Shown piece by piece: positions 18,295-29,699 of a stretch of 64,000 nt of DNA. The DNA is taken from assembly GCA_907165275.2 (NCBI GenBank), contig OU015670.1:1019501-1083500 (forward strand). The letters are read 5' to 3'. This DNA comes from Zygaena filipendulae. Lineage: Eukaryota > Arthropoda > Insecta > Lepidoptera > Zygaenidae. The number at the start of each line of letters is the position of its first letter. The first letter of the stretch is position 1. Under the pieces are notes generated by a model. It did no database searches, was not told the DNA's origin, and saw nothing but the letters and a program-made list of their open reading frames with translations. The position numbers and the translations under genes were made by a program.

Positions 18295-21200
18295 ACGTCT
18301 GTCAAGCTAGAAAGGTCAAGTCGGCAGAATCAATTGATTTTTAGGTCAAAATTTAGTGCTCAATTAGTGCTAATTTAGTGCTGAAAAAAAAAATTTGGTG
18401 CTGTGATAAGTGGAACAAAAATGAGAACACTGCTAACTTTTTATTAAGCTAGCAGTGTACCATTCGTGACCGCGTTACAATACAGTTGCAGCGGAATTCG
18501 CATGGGCTAATAATTTAGTGCTCAATTAGTGCTGCCATTGTAGCGAAAAATTTTTGAAAAATAATCGTTTTTGAATTTTTTTTCAAATAAAATACTGTAC
18601 TAGCGACACCGGCCGGTCTAAGAGCTCAAAAACGGGAACTGATGAAATTGAAACACGTCACCATTTAGCGCTCAATTAGTGCTGCCAGTATAATAAAGAT
18701 TTTTTGAAAAATAACCTTTTTTTTAATTTTTTTCAATAACTTTTACTTAATTAAGCTAGCAGATTTAGCTAGCAGTGTACCTTTCGTGACCGCGTTATGA
18801 TAAAGTTGCAGCGGAATCCGCATGAGCTAATAATTTAGTGCTCAATTAGTGCTGCCATTGTAGCGAAAAATTTGTGAAAAATAATCGTTTTTGAATTTTT
18901 TTAATAAAATACTGTACTAGCGACACCGGCCGGTCTAAGAGCTAAAAAACGGGAACTGATGAAATTGAAACACGTCACCATTTAGCGCTCAATTAGTGCT
19001 GCCAGTATAATAAAGATTTTTTGAAAAATTACCTTTTTTTTAATTTTTTTATTTATTACCGGCCGGATGCCGCTGTCATGCGGATTCCGCTGCAACTGTA
19101 TCATAACGCGGTCACGAAAGGTACACTGCTAGCTAAATCTGCTAGCTTAATTAAGTAAAAGTTATTGAAAAAAAATAAAAAAAAAGGTTATTTTTCAAAA
19201 ATTATTTATTATACTGGCAGCACTAATTGAGCGCTAAATGGTGACGTGTTTCAATTTCATCAGTTCCCGTTTTTGAGCTCTTAGACCGGCCGGTGTCGCT
19301 AGTACAGTATTTTATTTGAAAAAAAAATTCAAAAACGATTATTTTTCAAAAAATTTTCTCTACAATGGCAGCACTAATTGAGCACTAAATTATTAGCCCA
19401 TGCGAATTCCGCTGCAACTGTATCATAACGCGGTCACGAAAGGTACACTGCTAGCTAAATCTGCTAGCTTAATTAAGTAAAAGTTATTGAAAAAAATAAA
19501 AAAAAGGTTATTTTTCAAAAATTCTTTATTATACTGGCAGCACTAATTGAGCGCTAAATGGTGACGTGTTTCAATTTCATCAGTTCCCGTTTTTGAGCTC
19601 TTAGACCGGCCGGTGTCGCTAGTACAGTATTTTATTTGAAAAAAAATTCAAAAACGATTATTTTTCAAAAAAATTTCTCTACAATGGCAGCACTAATTGA
19701 GCACTAAATTATTAGCCCATGCGAATTCCGCTGCAACTGTATCATAACGCGGTCACGAAAGGTACACTGCTAGCTAAATCTGCTAGCTTAATTAAGTAAA
19801 AGTTATTGAAAAAAATTAAAAAAAAGGTTATTTTTCAAAAATTCTTCATTATACTGGCAGCACTAATTGAGCGCTAAATGGTGACGTGTTTCAATTTCAT
19901 CAGTTCCCGTTTTTGAGCTCTTAGACCGGCCGGTGTCGCTAGTACAGTATTTTATTTGAAAAAAAATTCAAAAACGATTATTTTTCAAAAATTTTTCGCT
20001 ACAATGGCAGCACTAATTGAGCACTAAATTATTAGCCCATGCGAATTCCGCTGCAACTGTATCATAACGCGGTCACGAAAGGTACACTGCTAGCTAAATC
20101 TGCTAGCTTAATTAAGTAAAAGTTATTGAAAAAAATTAAAAAAAGGTTATTTTTCAAAAATTCTTCATTATACTGGCAGCACTAATTGAGCGCTAAATGG
20201 TGACGTGTTTCAATTTCATCAGTTCCCGTTTTTGAGCTCTTAGACCGGCCGGTGTCGCTAGTACAGTATTTTATTTGAAAAAAAAATTCAAAAACGATTA
20301 TTTTTCAAAAAAATTTCTCTACAATGGCAGCACTAATTGAGCACTAAATTATTAGCCCATGCGAATTCCGCTGCAACTGTATCATAACGCGGTCACGAAA
20401 GGTACACTGCTAGCTAAATCTGCTAGCTTAATTAAGTAAAAGTTATTGAAAAAAATTAAAAAAAAGGTTATTTTTCAAAAATTCTTCATTATACTGGCAG
20501 CACTAATTGAGCGCTAAATGGTGACGTGTTTCAATTTCATCAGTTCCCGTTTTTGAGCTCTTAGACCGGCCGGTGTCGCTAGTACAGTATTTTATTTGAA
20601 AAAAAAAATTCAAAAACGATTATTTTCAAAATTTTTTCGCTACAATGGCAGCACTAATTGAGCACTAAATTATTAGCTCATGCGGATTCCGCTGCAACTG
20701 TATCATAACGCGGTCACGAAAGGTACACTGCTAGCTAAATCTGCTAGCTTAATTAAGTAAAAGTTATTGAAAAAAATTAAAAAAAAGGTAATTTTTCAAA
20801 AAATCTTTATTATACTGGCAGCACTAATTGAGCGCTAAATGGTGACGTGTTTCAATTTCATCAGTTCCCGTTTTTGAGCTCTTAGACCGGCCGGTGTCAC
20901 TAGTACAGTATTTTATTTGAAAAAAAATTCAAAAACGATTATTTTTCAAAAATTTTTCGCTACAATGGCAGCACTAATTGAGCACTAAATTATTAGCTCA
21001 TGCGGATTCTGCTGCAACTGTATCATAACGCGATCACGAAAGGTACACTGCTAGCTAAATCTGCTAGCTTAATTAAGTAAAAGTTATTGAAAAAAATTAA
21101 AAAAAAGGTTATTTTTCAAAAATTCTTTATTATACTGGCAGCACTAATTGAGCGCTAAATGGTGACGTGTTTCAATTTCATCAGTTCCCGTTTTTGAGCT

Positions 21201-21528
21201 CTTAGACCGGCCGGTGTCGCTAGTACAGTATTTTATTTGAAAAAAAATTCAAAAACGATTATTTTTCAAAAAAATTTCGCTACAATGGCAGCACTAATTG
21301 AGCACTAAATTATTAGCCCATGCGAATTCCGCTGCAACTGTATTGTAACGCGGTCACGAACGGTACACTGCTAGCTTAATAAAAAGTTAGCAGTGTTCTC
21401 ATTTTTGTTCCACCTATCACAGCACCAAATTTTTTTTTTCAGCACTAAATTAGCACTAATTGAGCACTAAATTTTGACCTAAAAATCAATTGATTCTGCC
21501 GACTTGACCTTTCTAGCTTGACAGACGT
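18295..21528. mobile_element. Foldback element made of ~320-bp repeats, 9-bp target duplication
   Basis: Outer ends are perfect inverted repeats (ACGTCTGTCAAGCTAG... and ...CTAGCTTGACAGACGT), flanked by the direct repeat CTTCACAGT at 18286-18294 and 21529-21537. The outer 230 bp or so of each end match almost perfectly. Inward, each arm is a series of about 320-bp units. Using the CTGCAACTGTA landmark, the right arm has it at 19090, 19412, 19731, 20051, 20371, 20692, 21012 and 21332; the left arm has its complement near 18484 and 18803. The arms meet near 19057-19080. Each unit holds two related halves marked by AATTAGTGCTGCCA. There is no ORF of note. The 9-bp duplication fits Foldback or Mutator-like families. 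Confidence 0.92.
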
Positions 21529-21537
21529 CTTCACAGT

Positions 21538-22015
21538 TCCCTCCATAAGTAACCTATAACTTGGTTACTTCGCAAAAATTTGTAACTTAAATCGTAAAGT
21601 ACCTACACCACAACAACGACAAACATCACGTCTTATCAGTGGAGCGGAGAGCAACAGCTAGTTATACGGTGGGCCATTAAAAGCTACGCAGGGGCCCTTG
21701 GGCACGCAATTTGGGGCCCCTTTAAAGAAAAATAAGGTTTTTTTTTATATTTACAATAGTTTTTTTTTGCGAGAGTTAAAGAAAAAGTTGAAAATTTTTA
21801 TTGGCAGGTACCTAAGTATATAAGAATATCAGAAAATCTTATTAAGTTCCTAAAAAAAAATCAGCTTTGAACCAAATTAAATTCCGTTGACCCCAAACAA
21901 TTCAATGGAATAACAGTCGAGTTTTTGTAGCAGGTACGTACTATAATATAGGTACCTAATTACACACAATTAAACTCGACTTAATTTCTTTGAATCTTTA
22001 GTTCGAACTTCGATG
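21538..22015. other. Non-coding stretch
   Basis: AT-rich intergenic DNA between the foldback element and a MITE. No ORF, exon or repeat recognised. Confidence 0.4.
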
Positions 22016-22021
22016 TACTAA

Positions 22022-22175
22022 CGGCCGCACTGAGTGGTTATTACGTACTTAATTTTAAGTAGGTACCTAAAGATTTTAAAAACAAAACTGCCGCACTCAG
22101 AGACGTTCATTAAATTATTAAAAACAAAAAATACTTAAAATTAAGTAATCATTAAAATGACTCTGAGTGCGGCCG
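22022..22175. repeat. Hairpin MITE family B copy 1
   Basis: It starts CGGCCGCACTGAGTGG and ends CTCTGAGTGCGGCCG. The arms fold back over most of the length (TTAAGTA.../...CTTAATTTTAAG). A possible 6-bp target duplication TACTAA lies at 22016-22021 and 22176-22181. This is the shortest of five copies. Confidence 0.75.
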
Positions 22176-22590
22176 TACTAAGTATTCGTCCGAGTAACCT
22201 ATACTTATATTATTGCAATTTACTCTGGATAATTAGGCATTTAACGCGAATATTTGAGTTCTATATAGAAAAATGAAGTATTTCTTAGTTATTGGTCAAA
22301 CCGGTGTTTGACCAAAAAGGAGTCCCTAAATAAAAAAGTGGCATTTGATAGGCCTATAAAAAAAGTATCAAGATTGTCTCTGTTTAATGTTAAAACGTCT
22401 CTTTCTAATTCTAAAACAAACATATAAATTTCGTAGCGTCTGCGCAACGTCAAATTGTTTAGTGTTTACATAAAAACGTTCATCTTGGAAGTCGTTACAG
22501 TTTTTTTCAATACCTACCTACTTATAAATAGCTTCCTATAACCTATCTATATATTTTTGAATAGATACTTCTTAGGCGGCGCTTAGATAA

Positions 22591-22831
22591 CTTACCACCG
22601 CGCTCAGAGTCGACTTTAATGATTACTTAGTTAAGTATAGATTTTTAAAACAAAACTGCCGCAATCAGACAAGTTTAATAAATTAATGTTAATTGGTATT
22701 TAACTAATTAAGTTACATCTCATTAAATGCCAATTAAAATTAATTTACTGAACGTCTCTGATTGCGGCAGTTTTGTTTTAAAAATCTATACTTAACTAAG
22801 TAATCATTAAAGTCGACTCTGAGTGCGGCCG
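22591..22831. repeat. Hairpin MITE family B copy 2
   Basis: The arms GCTCAGAGTCGACTTTAATG and CATTAAAGTCGACTCTGAGT bracket an inner inverted pair CTGCCGCAATCAGA / TCTGATTGCGGCAG. Most of the element is one imperfect palindrome. TTAGATAA occurs just outside both ends and may be the target duplication. Confidence 0.8.
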
Positions 22832-22839
22832 TTAGATAA

Positions 22840-23815
22840 TTAATAGGACGAGAAGAGTGCAAGGAAGCAACAGATTTCGTTTTATGATACCTATGACAGA
22901 GAAGAAAATAATTATGTAACGTAGATAGAAAGATAGAGATTGTCATGTACCTACACTAGATAATGTAGATAATAATGTAATTATCTTCTAAGATATTTCA
23001 TTTATAAAGAAAACCATGTGAGAATATTACGTAAAAAAATATAGTAACAACTCATTACAAATTATAGTTATTTATTTATTTATTTAAAAATACTTTACAA
23101 CTTTTTTTGTACTAGTACTTGTAGTAGGTAGGTACCTAATTGGAATACAAAGAAATATAACTCGGCGATATATACCTAGGTACCTACTTAGAGCATGGCT
23201 TAGAGCTTAGCTTAGTTCCAATCAAAATGCTTTAGAAAATGAAACGCAAAAATAATTAAGGTATGTGAGGTAAAGCGCCAGTTTCATTTGAAAGAGACGT
23301 GGTAGGCGTTCTTCACCACACATGAAATTGCATCACTCTGCGTGCGCCGAATGCGCTTCTATGCCTGTTAATTCTATGGCCATTCCTATTATTAGGCAGC
23401 CGGGTTATATCGGAATTTCTGTTTATTTTTGTAGTCACCAAAGAAAATGTAGTTAAACAATGAAGTAAAATCGTAAAACGCGTTGTTTTTGACTATTAAT
23501 TACAGCTTTTAACGAGTTAAATTAGCTGTTTTAACGAAATAATAAAACGAGTAGGTACTAATAAACGTACCTGCGCGCAGACTTAGGTACCTACACAGGA
23601 TGTCCTACCAAGGCGCGATCCGAAGGGGGGCATGGGGGACATTCCCCCCCTAAAATCCATTTGTTTTATAGTATAAGTTTAGTTTATTAGTATAAGTCTA
23701 GTTTACTCAACATATTTTATTATTAGTGACCCCCTCCAAAACCAGTTAGTGGCCCCCTCCAAAATTTCAGGCTGCGACTGCACCTGGTCCTACCCCACTA
23801 GATAAGCAGAAATTG
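22840..23815. other. Non-coding stretch
   Basis: AT-rich DNA with short poly-T and GGTACCTA runs. I see no gene or defined repeat here. It ends at the presumed left end of the two-gene transposon. Confidence 0.4.
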
Positions 23816-24155
23816 CAACAATTGACAACATTTCAATTTTAAATAGGTACCTTAAATCGAAAACCATTTCGAGGTATTTCTTTAAATATCACGTTACATA
23901 TTTTTTAGAATTTTTTAATTACTTATTTACTTAACGAAATATTCACAAAAAACTTCGTCCGGGCCACGGTCAGGTTGAATAACGTAAATATCTTTGCGTT
24001 ATATAAATTAAAAAAAAATTATGTGTCACAGACAATATTGTCATTGTCTAGGTATTAAAAATTGACAGTATGTTCTCTTATTCGTCTGTGCATTTGACTT
24101 TCGTTTTGTTTTATTCTTTACGCTTGTTTTTGTATTAAATATTAATTGATTCACA

Positions 24156-25482
24156 ATGAAAGTTTCCGAAGGTTATGCCATGGCAGACAGCTGCAACCTT
24201 CCCAAGGTTGACTACATGATGTTTTTGCAGTACATGCGAGAAAACGACTCATTTAACGTTGCCGAAATCCGTGGAGCAAAAGTTTTGCTATCATCGAGGG
24301 ATTCATATGTAGAAACTTCTGTAGGCTATGTGGAGGTAAAACGAGAAAATGCTGTATGTTTCATCAGGGGCAGAGTAACTCCTGAGCACAGAGTACGTAC
24401 TAAAATGTACTTAGTTGTCGCAAGCATTGACGAGGTAGAAGAAACAATATTGGATGTAAAATGTCAAGATTGTGCTGCAAGTCAGGGAGGGTGCAAACAT
24501 TCAATTTGTTTCATTATGTGGCTAATCAAGCGCACTGAAGAACCTGCGGTAACATCAGTTCGCTGCTATTGGACCCAGCCAAAATTGTCTGCTGCAGTAA
24601 CACGTGATAAATGCATTTTAGCTAAAGAAATGGGAAAACATGTACAAATCATGGTTAATCTTCCTAATTCACTAAATAAAGCTTCATTTTTACAAGAATG
24701 TCGAAAAAGGAATATACAAGATTCTTTATTTTACAACTACAATAATGAAGCAATAACACTGGATGTATACCAGATTTTCAAGCTTTTACTGGATTACTAT
24801 ACTATAACTTCATCACAAGATGACTTGACAGATTTTACAAAATGGAAGAACTTTGCCTTAAACAATCTAACAAAAGAAGTTATCGATAAAATTGAAAAAG
24901 AGACACGCAACCAAGCTCACAGTCGATTGTGGCATATTTTAAGACAAGGGCGAGTTACTGCGTCAAAAATTTATGAATGCACAAAATGCAACACTGATGG
25001 GGTTTTGGTTAAATCCATTCTTGGTGGTTATAAAATTCCTGAAACAAAAGCTATAAAACGAGGGAAACGCTTGGAAAAAGAAGTAGTGGAGGAGATAATG
25101 AAAAGAATGAATGTTAAAATAGTTCAGTGGATTTAAATTAATCACACCTTTTGTAGGTGCTTCGCCAGATGGATTATGTGAAGAACAAGGATTTATTTTA
25201 GAAATTAAATGCCCCAGCAACAAAACAATGGAAAACTATATAAAAGATAATGTGATATCCCCTAAATGTAATGCCCAAATACAGCTGCAAATGTATGCAA
25301 TGAACGTAAAAAAAGCTTTGTTGTGTATAGCAGACCCTGAATTTGAACGAAACAAATCGTACTACCAATACTGGGTCTACTATGATAGATTATACGCAGA
25401 AAAACTAACTGCTGACGGTGAAAAGTTTTGGAAAAAGTATATTTTTGAAAAAATGTTAGATATTGTACGGTATGACAAATAA
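24156..25482 (+). pseudogene. SWIM zinc finger + YqaJ-type (PD-D/ExK) nuclease protein, frameshifted
   Basis: The first ORF (24156-25136, 326 residues) has a SWIM-like cluster C-x2-C-x6-C-x-H at residues 103-115, then a YqaJ start: SRLWHILRQGRVTASKIYE and a Glu helix KRGKRLEKEVVEE (about 256-314). The reading then shifts by one base near 25115-25130. In the other frame ITPFVGASPDGL and ILEIKCPS follow, the D...E-x-K active site of PD-(D/E)xK exonucleases, and the protein runs to 25482. The catalytic parts are thus all present but split between frames. A tiny intron ending TTTTGTAG before 25155 would be an alternative explanation, but no good donor is seen. In transposons this protein accompanies the transposase; its exact role is not known to me. 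Confidence 0.8.
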
Positions 25483-25669
25483 AAATCAATACATAGGTCA
25501 CACTAAAATTTGTGTTTACTTTATTACTTACATTCACACTTGAATCCTGTTTACAGCAAAACAAGTTTAGCCTACCAAAAAAGAAACATGTAGAAGTCAC
25601 AAAAGGTTTCTATCAATTGGTTTCCCTCTTTATTTTTGCATATTTAATGTCTAAAAAAATTGGCTGAAA

Positions 25670-27384
25670 TTAGGACCTGCTTATTACAGGCGACTGTAAA
25701 TTTATAAGCCCACAAGCAACTACCACAGCATCATCTAATACATCGATTAGTTTATTATTTACTACAGCATGTGGCTTCAACATTTTAAAAAGCCTTACTC
25801 TCCGAATAACCCTCTCTATATGTATTCGTAAACTTGCTAAAATTTTACTGTCAATCACCTCAGTTTTTGTCATTTTAGTGTCTTTCTGGACACTAGGAGG
25901 GCGCAGAATTTTGACAGATTTTTTTATTAAATGCGATTCTAAGTGTTTGAACCCCCTGTCTGCTAGAATAGTGGCATTTGCTGGTACCACCTCTAAATAT
26001 CCACTTTGTTCTACTAAATACATATCAGTTATACGTCCTCCATAACCTTCAGAAACAAAATTTATAAACCCATCTGGAGTGGCACTTATTAAATACTTTA
26101 TACTATTACAATTCTTGTATTGGGACCATGTAAGGGCCTGATCTATTGGTTTTTTTGGCTTTTCTATTTCGATTTCAAAGCAATCTATTACTGACTGAAC
26201 ACTTGCATACTCTTTGCTAGTAGTGAAAGCAGTTGGAAGGTTAGTCTTAATATTCAGAGCTGATGGCCAATATAGTAATTTAGTGAAAAATAAACTGAGC
26301 GCTTTCAAAGTCTTGTAAAATATTCGCCACAATGTAGTCAATGAAATTTCAAAAAGGTCTTTCAGTTTGGTGAATACTTCATTATTTTTTAACTTATATA
26401 AGGTTATTATAATATGCAAAGAAGGCATTTTCAATTCTTTTGCAAGGTATTTAATAATCCAATAATATTGTTTTGGAACACCAATATATGAAAATGACTT
26501 TTTTTCTATTATACTTAACATAAAATATCTGCCAGCTAAACTTTTTTGAATTGGTATACTACTAGAACTTTCATTTTCAGAAAATTCAGTTGTAGTGCCA
26601 ACTGTAGACGGATCGTGTCCCTCCGATGACTCTCCTTCAAAAGTGTTCACATATATTCTGGATTTGCTTTTTCTGAAAATCTTTGCACCAACTGACCGGT
26701 TGACCATAGCTGGCTTTACTTGGATAGATTTATGATAACAGTTCGGAATACACAGCACACCCTTTTCTTGCATACTTGGATCTACATTTACTCTTGTTGA
26801 TGTTGAAGGTAGCAGAGTTGGTTCTCTATTTATGTTCTTTAAATTATTTGGAACTTGGGGATTCAGACGGGGTATTTTGGATTTTTGTTCCATCCAAGCC
26901 TTGTAGTTAAGTAAAACTTCTTCGAGCTAGAATAAAAATAAAAAAAATTAACATCACAGCAGTATTGTGATTCAATTATACCTATTGATGTATTTACCAA
27001 ATAGCAGGCATATTATTAAACTTTACATAAAAAAGGATTTGCATTTATGTAATATTATATAGTTACGGTGCCGTAATAGTCAAATAACAGGGCAAATCAA
27101 GAAAACAACCAGGTACTGCCATGTATTGCTTTTTAACATAAAACGTTTATCTACAAACAAAATATATACATATATAACTATTTACTTACATTTAAATGAT
27201 CTTGGCAAATGTAAAGACTTCCAGTTTTTGGTACATAAGATTTATTTACAGCAGCACACCATTGTACTCTCGCAGATTTTGGTATGTGGAAAAAATGTTT
27301 TGTAGGATTCATCAACACTGTATTTTTACAGGCGGGAACGAAACAAGAAACGAAAGGATCTAATTTACGAACTTTTACATTCAT
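25670..27384 (-). CDS. THAP-domain DDE (DDE_Tnp_4-type) transposase, two exons
   Basis: Exon 1 (27384-27190) encodes a THAP zinc finger: CFVPACKNT, then HFFHIPK, W-C and YICQDHLN. It ends at a clean donor (AAT|GTAAGTAAA). The acceptor TTTATTCTAG precedes exon 2 (26926-25670), and both are in phase 0, giving 483 residues. Exon 2 carries a helix-turn-helix region (about residues 210-290) and a DDE core: D313 (SVIDCFEIEIE), D388 (ILADRGF) and E436 (LRIHIERVIRRVR). All three acidic residues are present and no stop interrupts the frame, so the enzyme could be functional. THAP would bind the transposon ends and DDE would cut and join. Its 3' end faces the nuclease gene, with under 200 bp between. 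Confidence 0.88.
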
Positions 27385-27465
27385 TTTTGTTTTTATTTTA
27401 TTAATTTAGTCTACAAAAACAGGAGAAGTAGATACATTAAATATAAAGGTAAATAATGTCACAGC

Positions 27466-27854
27466 CAGTGTTGCCAACTGTTTGAAAACTTTCCCCCTAA
27501 AGCAATTTCGAAACCCAGTAAATTCAAACTAAAACCCCCTGATATAATTAAATAAATTAGAATAGTTATTCAGTTATATTAAATAATACAATTGTATTTT
27601 TAAATCTTACAAACAATGAAATGTAAATTCAATTATTTTATATTTTATTTCATTTACTATAACATACATTTTAACGTTGAATAATTTGTAAAAAAGTGGT
27701 ATGCTGATTTAAACATAGTGCAAATCGTGATTGTATTGTGACCGTAACCCCTAACCACCTAAAAATAGCCCCAAAAAATTATTCCTCCTAAAAAACTCCG
27801 TCGAGATTTTTTCTCCCTAAACTTAGGGAGAAAACCCCCAAGTTGGCATCACTG
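27466..27854. repeat. hAT-like MITE with 8-bp target duplication
   Basis: The ends CAGTGTTGCCAACT and AAGTTGGCATCACTG are inverted and the 8-bp GTCACAGC is duplicated at 27458-27465 and 27855-27862. An 8-bp duplication and CAGTG ends are typical of hAT elements. It is 389 bp and non-coding, and is nested in the two-gene transposon upstream of its transposase. Confidence 0.88.
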
Positions 27855-28134
27855 GTCACAGCCACAAAGAAATTGAAAACCATAGATAAAAACAGAGTAC
27901 AAACGTCAATCAAAGACCAGACATTTTTTGTTATGCAAATGCGAGGCAAAGAAAATGTATATGTTCCGCCTGAAACGCATTTTTTAAGTTTACAAGATTT
28001 CAAATTAATTTTCGAATAACTTAGGATAAAAAATTTCGAAAAAGAAAAAATACGTGTCTCATGGTTTTCTAAATACTATTTAATAAGCATGAAAAAACAT
28101 AACCAAAAAAAATTGAAATGTTGTCAATTGCTAA

Positions 28135-28700
28135 ACATCTCAAATGGAAGCACGTAACTTACAAATGTAATTTGCAAAGTTCTAGTCCAGCCTTTTTCGA
28201 AGGAATTTGTTTGCAAAGTTGAGTCGAAAATAAAGTCTTACAGTAAACAACTAAACATACAAACATGAAACAATACCTTTTATAAGCGTAGATGGATGAT
28301 GTCAAAGACGTATATAAGATGATGTTTTGATCTGATTAATTGTGGAAGAACAAAATGGCGTAACTATATAATTTAAAATCAAGATATTGTAAAAAAATTA
28401 CCTTCCACAGTAGAATCTCACTCGACACACACATTTTTTACATAAAATATATCTGCTACAAAGCATAGATTAGAGAATGCTAAAAAGTCGCAACTTCTCG
28501 ATGGTAATAGGGCCCCCAAACTCTGGCTGATCTCATGTGTGCTGAATGCTGATTAATTACGTCAAAAATTCGTTGTTAAACCAAAAACAAATCGACAGTA
28601 AATAAATAATAAATTATTTTTACAAAAACAAACTAATTCTAACATAGGACGCTTTAAATTTTAACCGCCGCGTAATTTACGGTCGTTTCCCGCCAAAATT
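28135..28700. other. Non-coding stretch
   Basis: AT-rich DNA with no gene or repeat that I can define, between the two-gene transposon and a LINE remnant. Confidence 0.4.
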
Positions 28701-28799
28701 ACGATCTGTCAAACATTGTTTAATGTTGCTGTTGCGTCAAACGGCCAGAGCAACATATGCAAGAAGATGGAATCTCATCGGCATTCTACACACCCACTA

Positions 28800-29515
28800 A
28801 TAAAGCCCGCCGAAACCTCTCCGCCTTTACGGACAGGACATTGCATGGTCCCCTCAGGTAAAGTCACGCTGAGGGTCACGCTGGATCGTCGGCTCACGAT
28901 GCGCACGTACGTGAGAAACGTCATCGCGAGCGCTCGCGTCATGCGGCATCAGATGCGCAGCGTGCTCGACTCTCGGCATCCTCTGAGGGTAAAAGTCGGG
29001 GTCTACCAGACCTACGTTAGGCCCCAACTCACTTACGCCGCTCCGGCATGGTACGCACTGCCATGTGAGTCCTTGCGTGCGAGCTTGGATTCGCAACAAG
29101 CCATGGCACTGCGTGCTGCTGCCGGAGCTCCGTGCTATGTGCGGAACTCCTTCCAGAGGGACCTAAGAGTCGAGCCGCTGGGCGAGTCCAGATGTTTGAG
29201 GGGGCGGACGCGTCGGACCACGAGCACATCCGTGGTCTGGCCGCCCTCCACGCTCGTCCACCCGAGGGGAAGCGATACCCGCGCGAGCTTATCGCTCGCG
29301 ATGACGAGCCAACGCAGCCCACCTAGCTTGGCTGACGGAGCCTAGACGGCTCCATCCCGACGATCCACGCTGTCTATAGACTGCCCCCAGTTCCTGTCCG
29401 TATTGGCGGACAGCGTTGGATTGCCCACTGCAGGGGGCCCTGCCCCGACGCAGTAACCTCTGCTGCCTCCACTTCGGGGAGGCAGCAAGAGAAGGCCTAC
29501 GTCATCCACTAATAA
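28800..29515 (+). pseudogene. Jockey-like LINE remnant (end of reverse transcriptase and 3' UTR)
   Basis: GC-rich compared with its surroundings. The plus-strand protein (28716-29345) contains LRVTLDRRLTMRTYVRNVI, then RVKVGVYQTYVRPQLTYAAP, the conserved region after the palm in Jockey-type reverse transcriptases. No catalytic ADD box is present, so only the C-terminal end is preserved, and the frame is degenerate after about 29200. A GC-rich tail to about 29515 looks like LINE 3' UTR. It is a 5'-truncated dead copy. Confidence 0.75.
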
Positions 29516-29699
29516 AAAGAAGTTCGTAGGTGTGGATATGTAGGGGGTAATGCATCTGGAACTATTCCTGCAACTGATAGGAAGCAACAGTATTCCCGAG
29601 TGATACCATGCTTTTATTTTTATTTTATTTTTTGTAGTAACTTTTTGTAGTAACCAAAATTGCCAAAAATTGCAACTTTTGGTGGATTTCATGATTAAA

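Larger units (their letters stand above)
23819..28130. mobile_element. Two-gene DNA transposon: THAP/DDE transposase plus SWIM/YqaJ nuclease (ISL2EU-like?)
   Basis: A 22-bp block CAATTGACAACATTTCAATT plus TT (23819-23840) recurs inverted at 28109-28130, and weaker inverted similarity (AAAACCAT, then a T-rich part) continues inward. Between them are a plus-strand YqaJ-type nuclease gene and a convergent, spliced THAP/DDE transposase gene. As far as I recall, pairing a DDE transposase with a YqaJ-type nuclease is a mark of the ISL2EU group of eukaryotic DNA transposons; I use that name with caution. The target duplication could not be fixed. A hAT-like MITE is nested at 27466-27854. Confidence 0.65.

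Noticed and set aside
18295..21528. Regularly spaced repeats that could look like a CRISPR or satellite array
   Set aside because: The repeat unit is 320 bp, arms are inverted, and a 9-bp target duplication bounds the whole. This is a eukaryotic foldback element.
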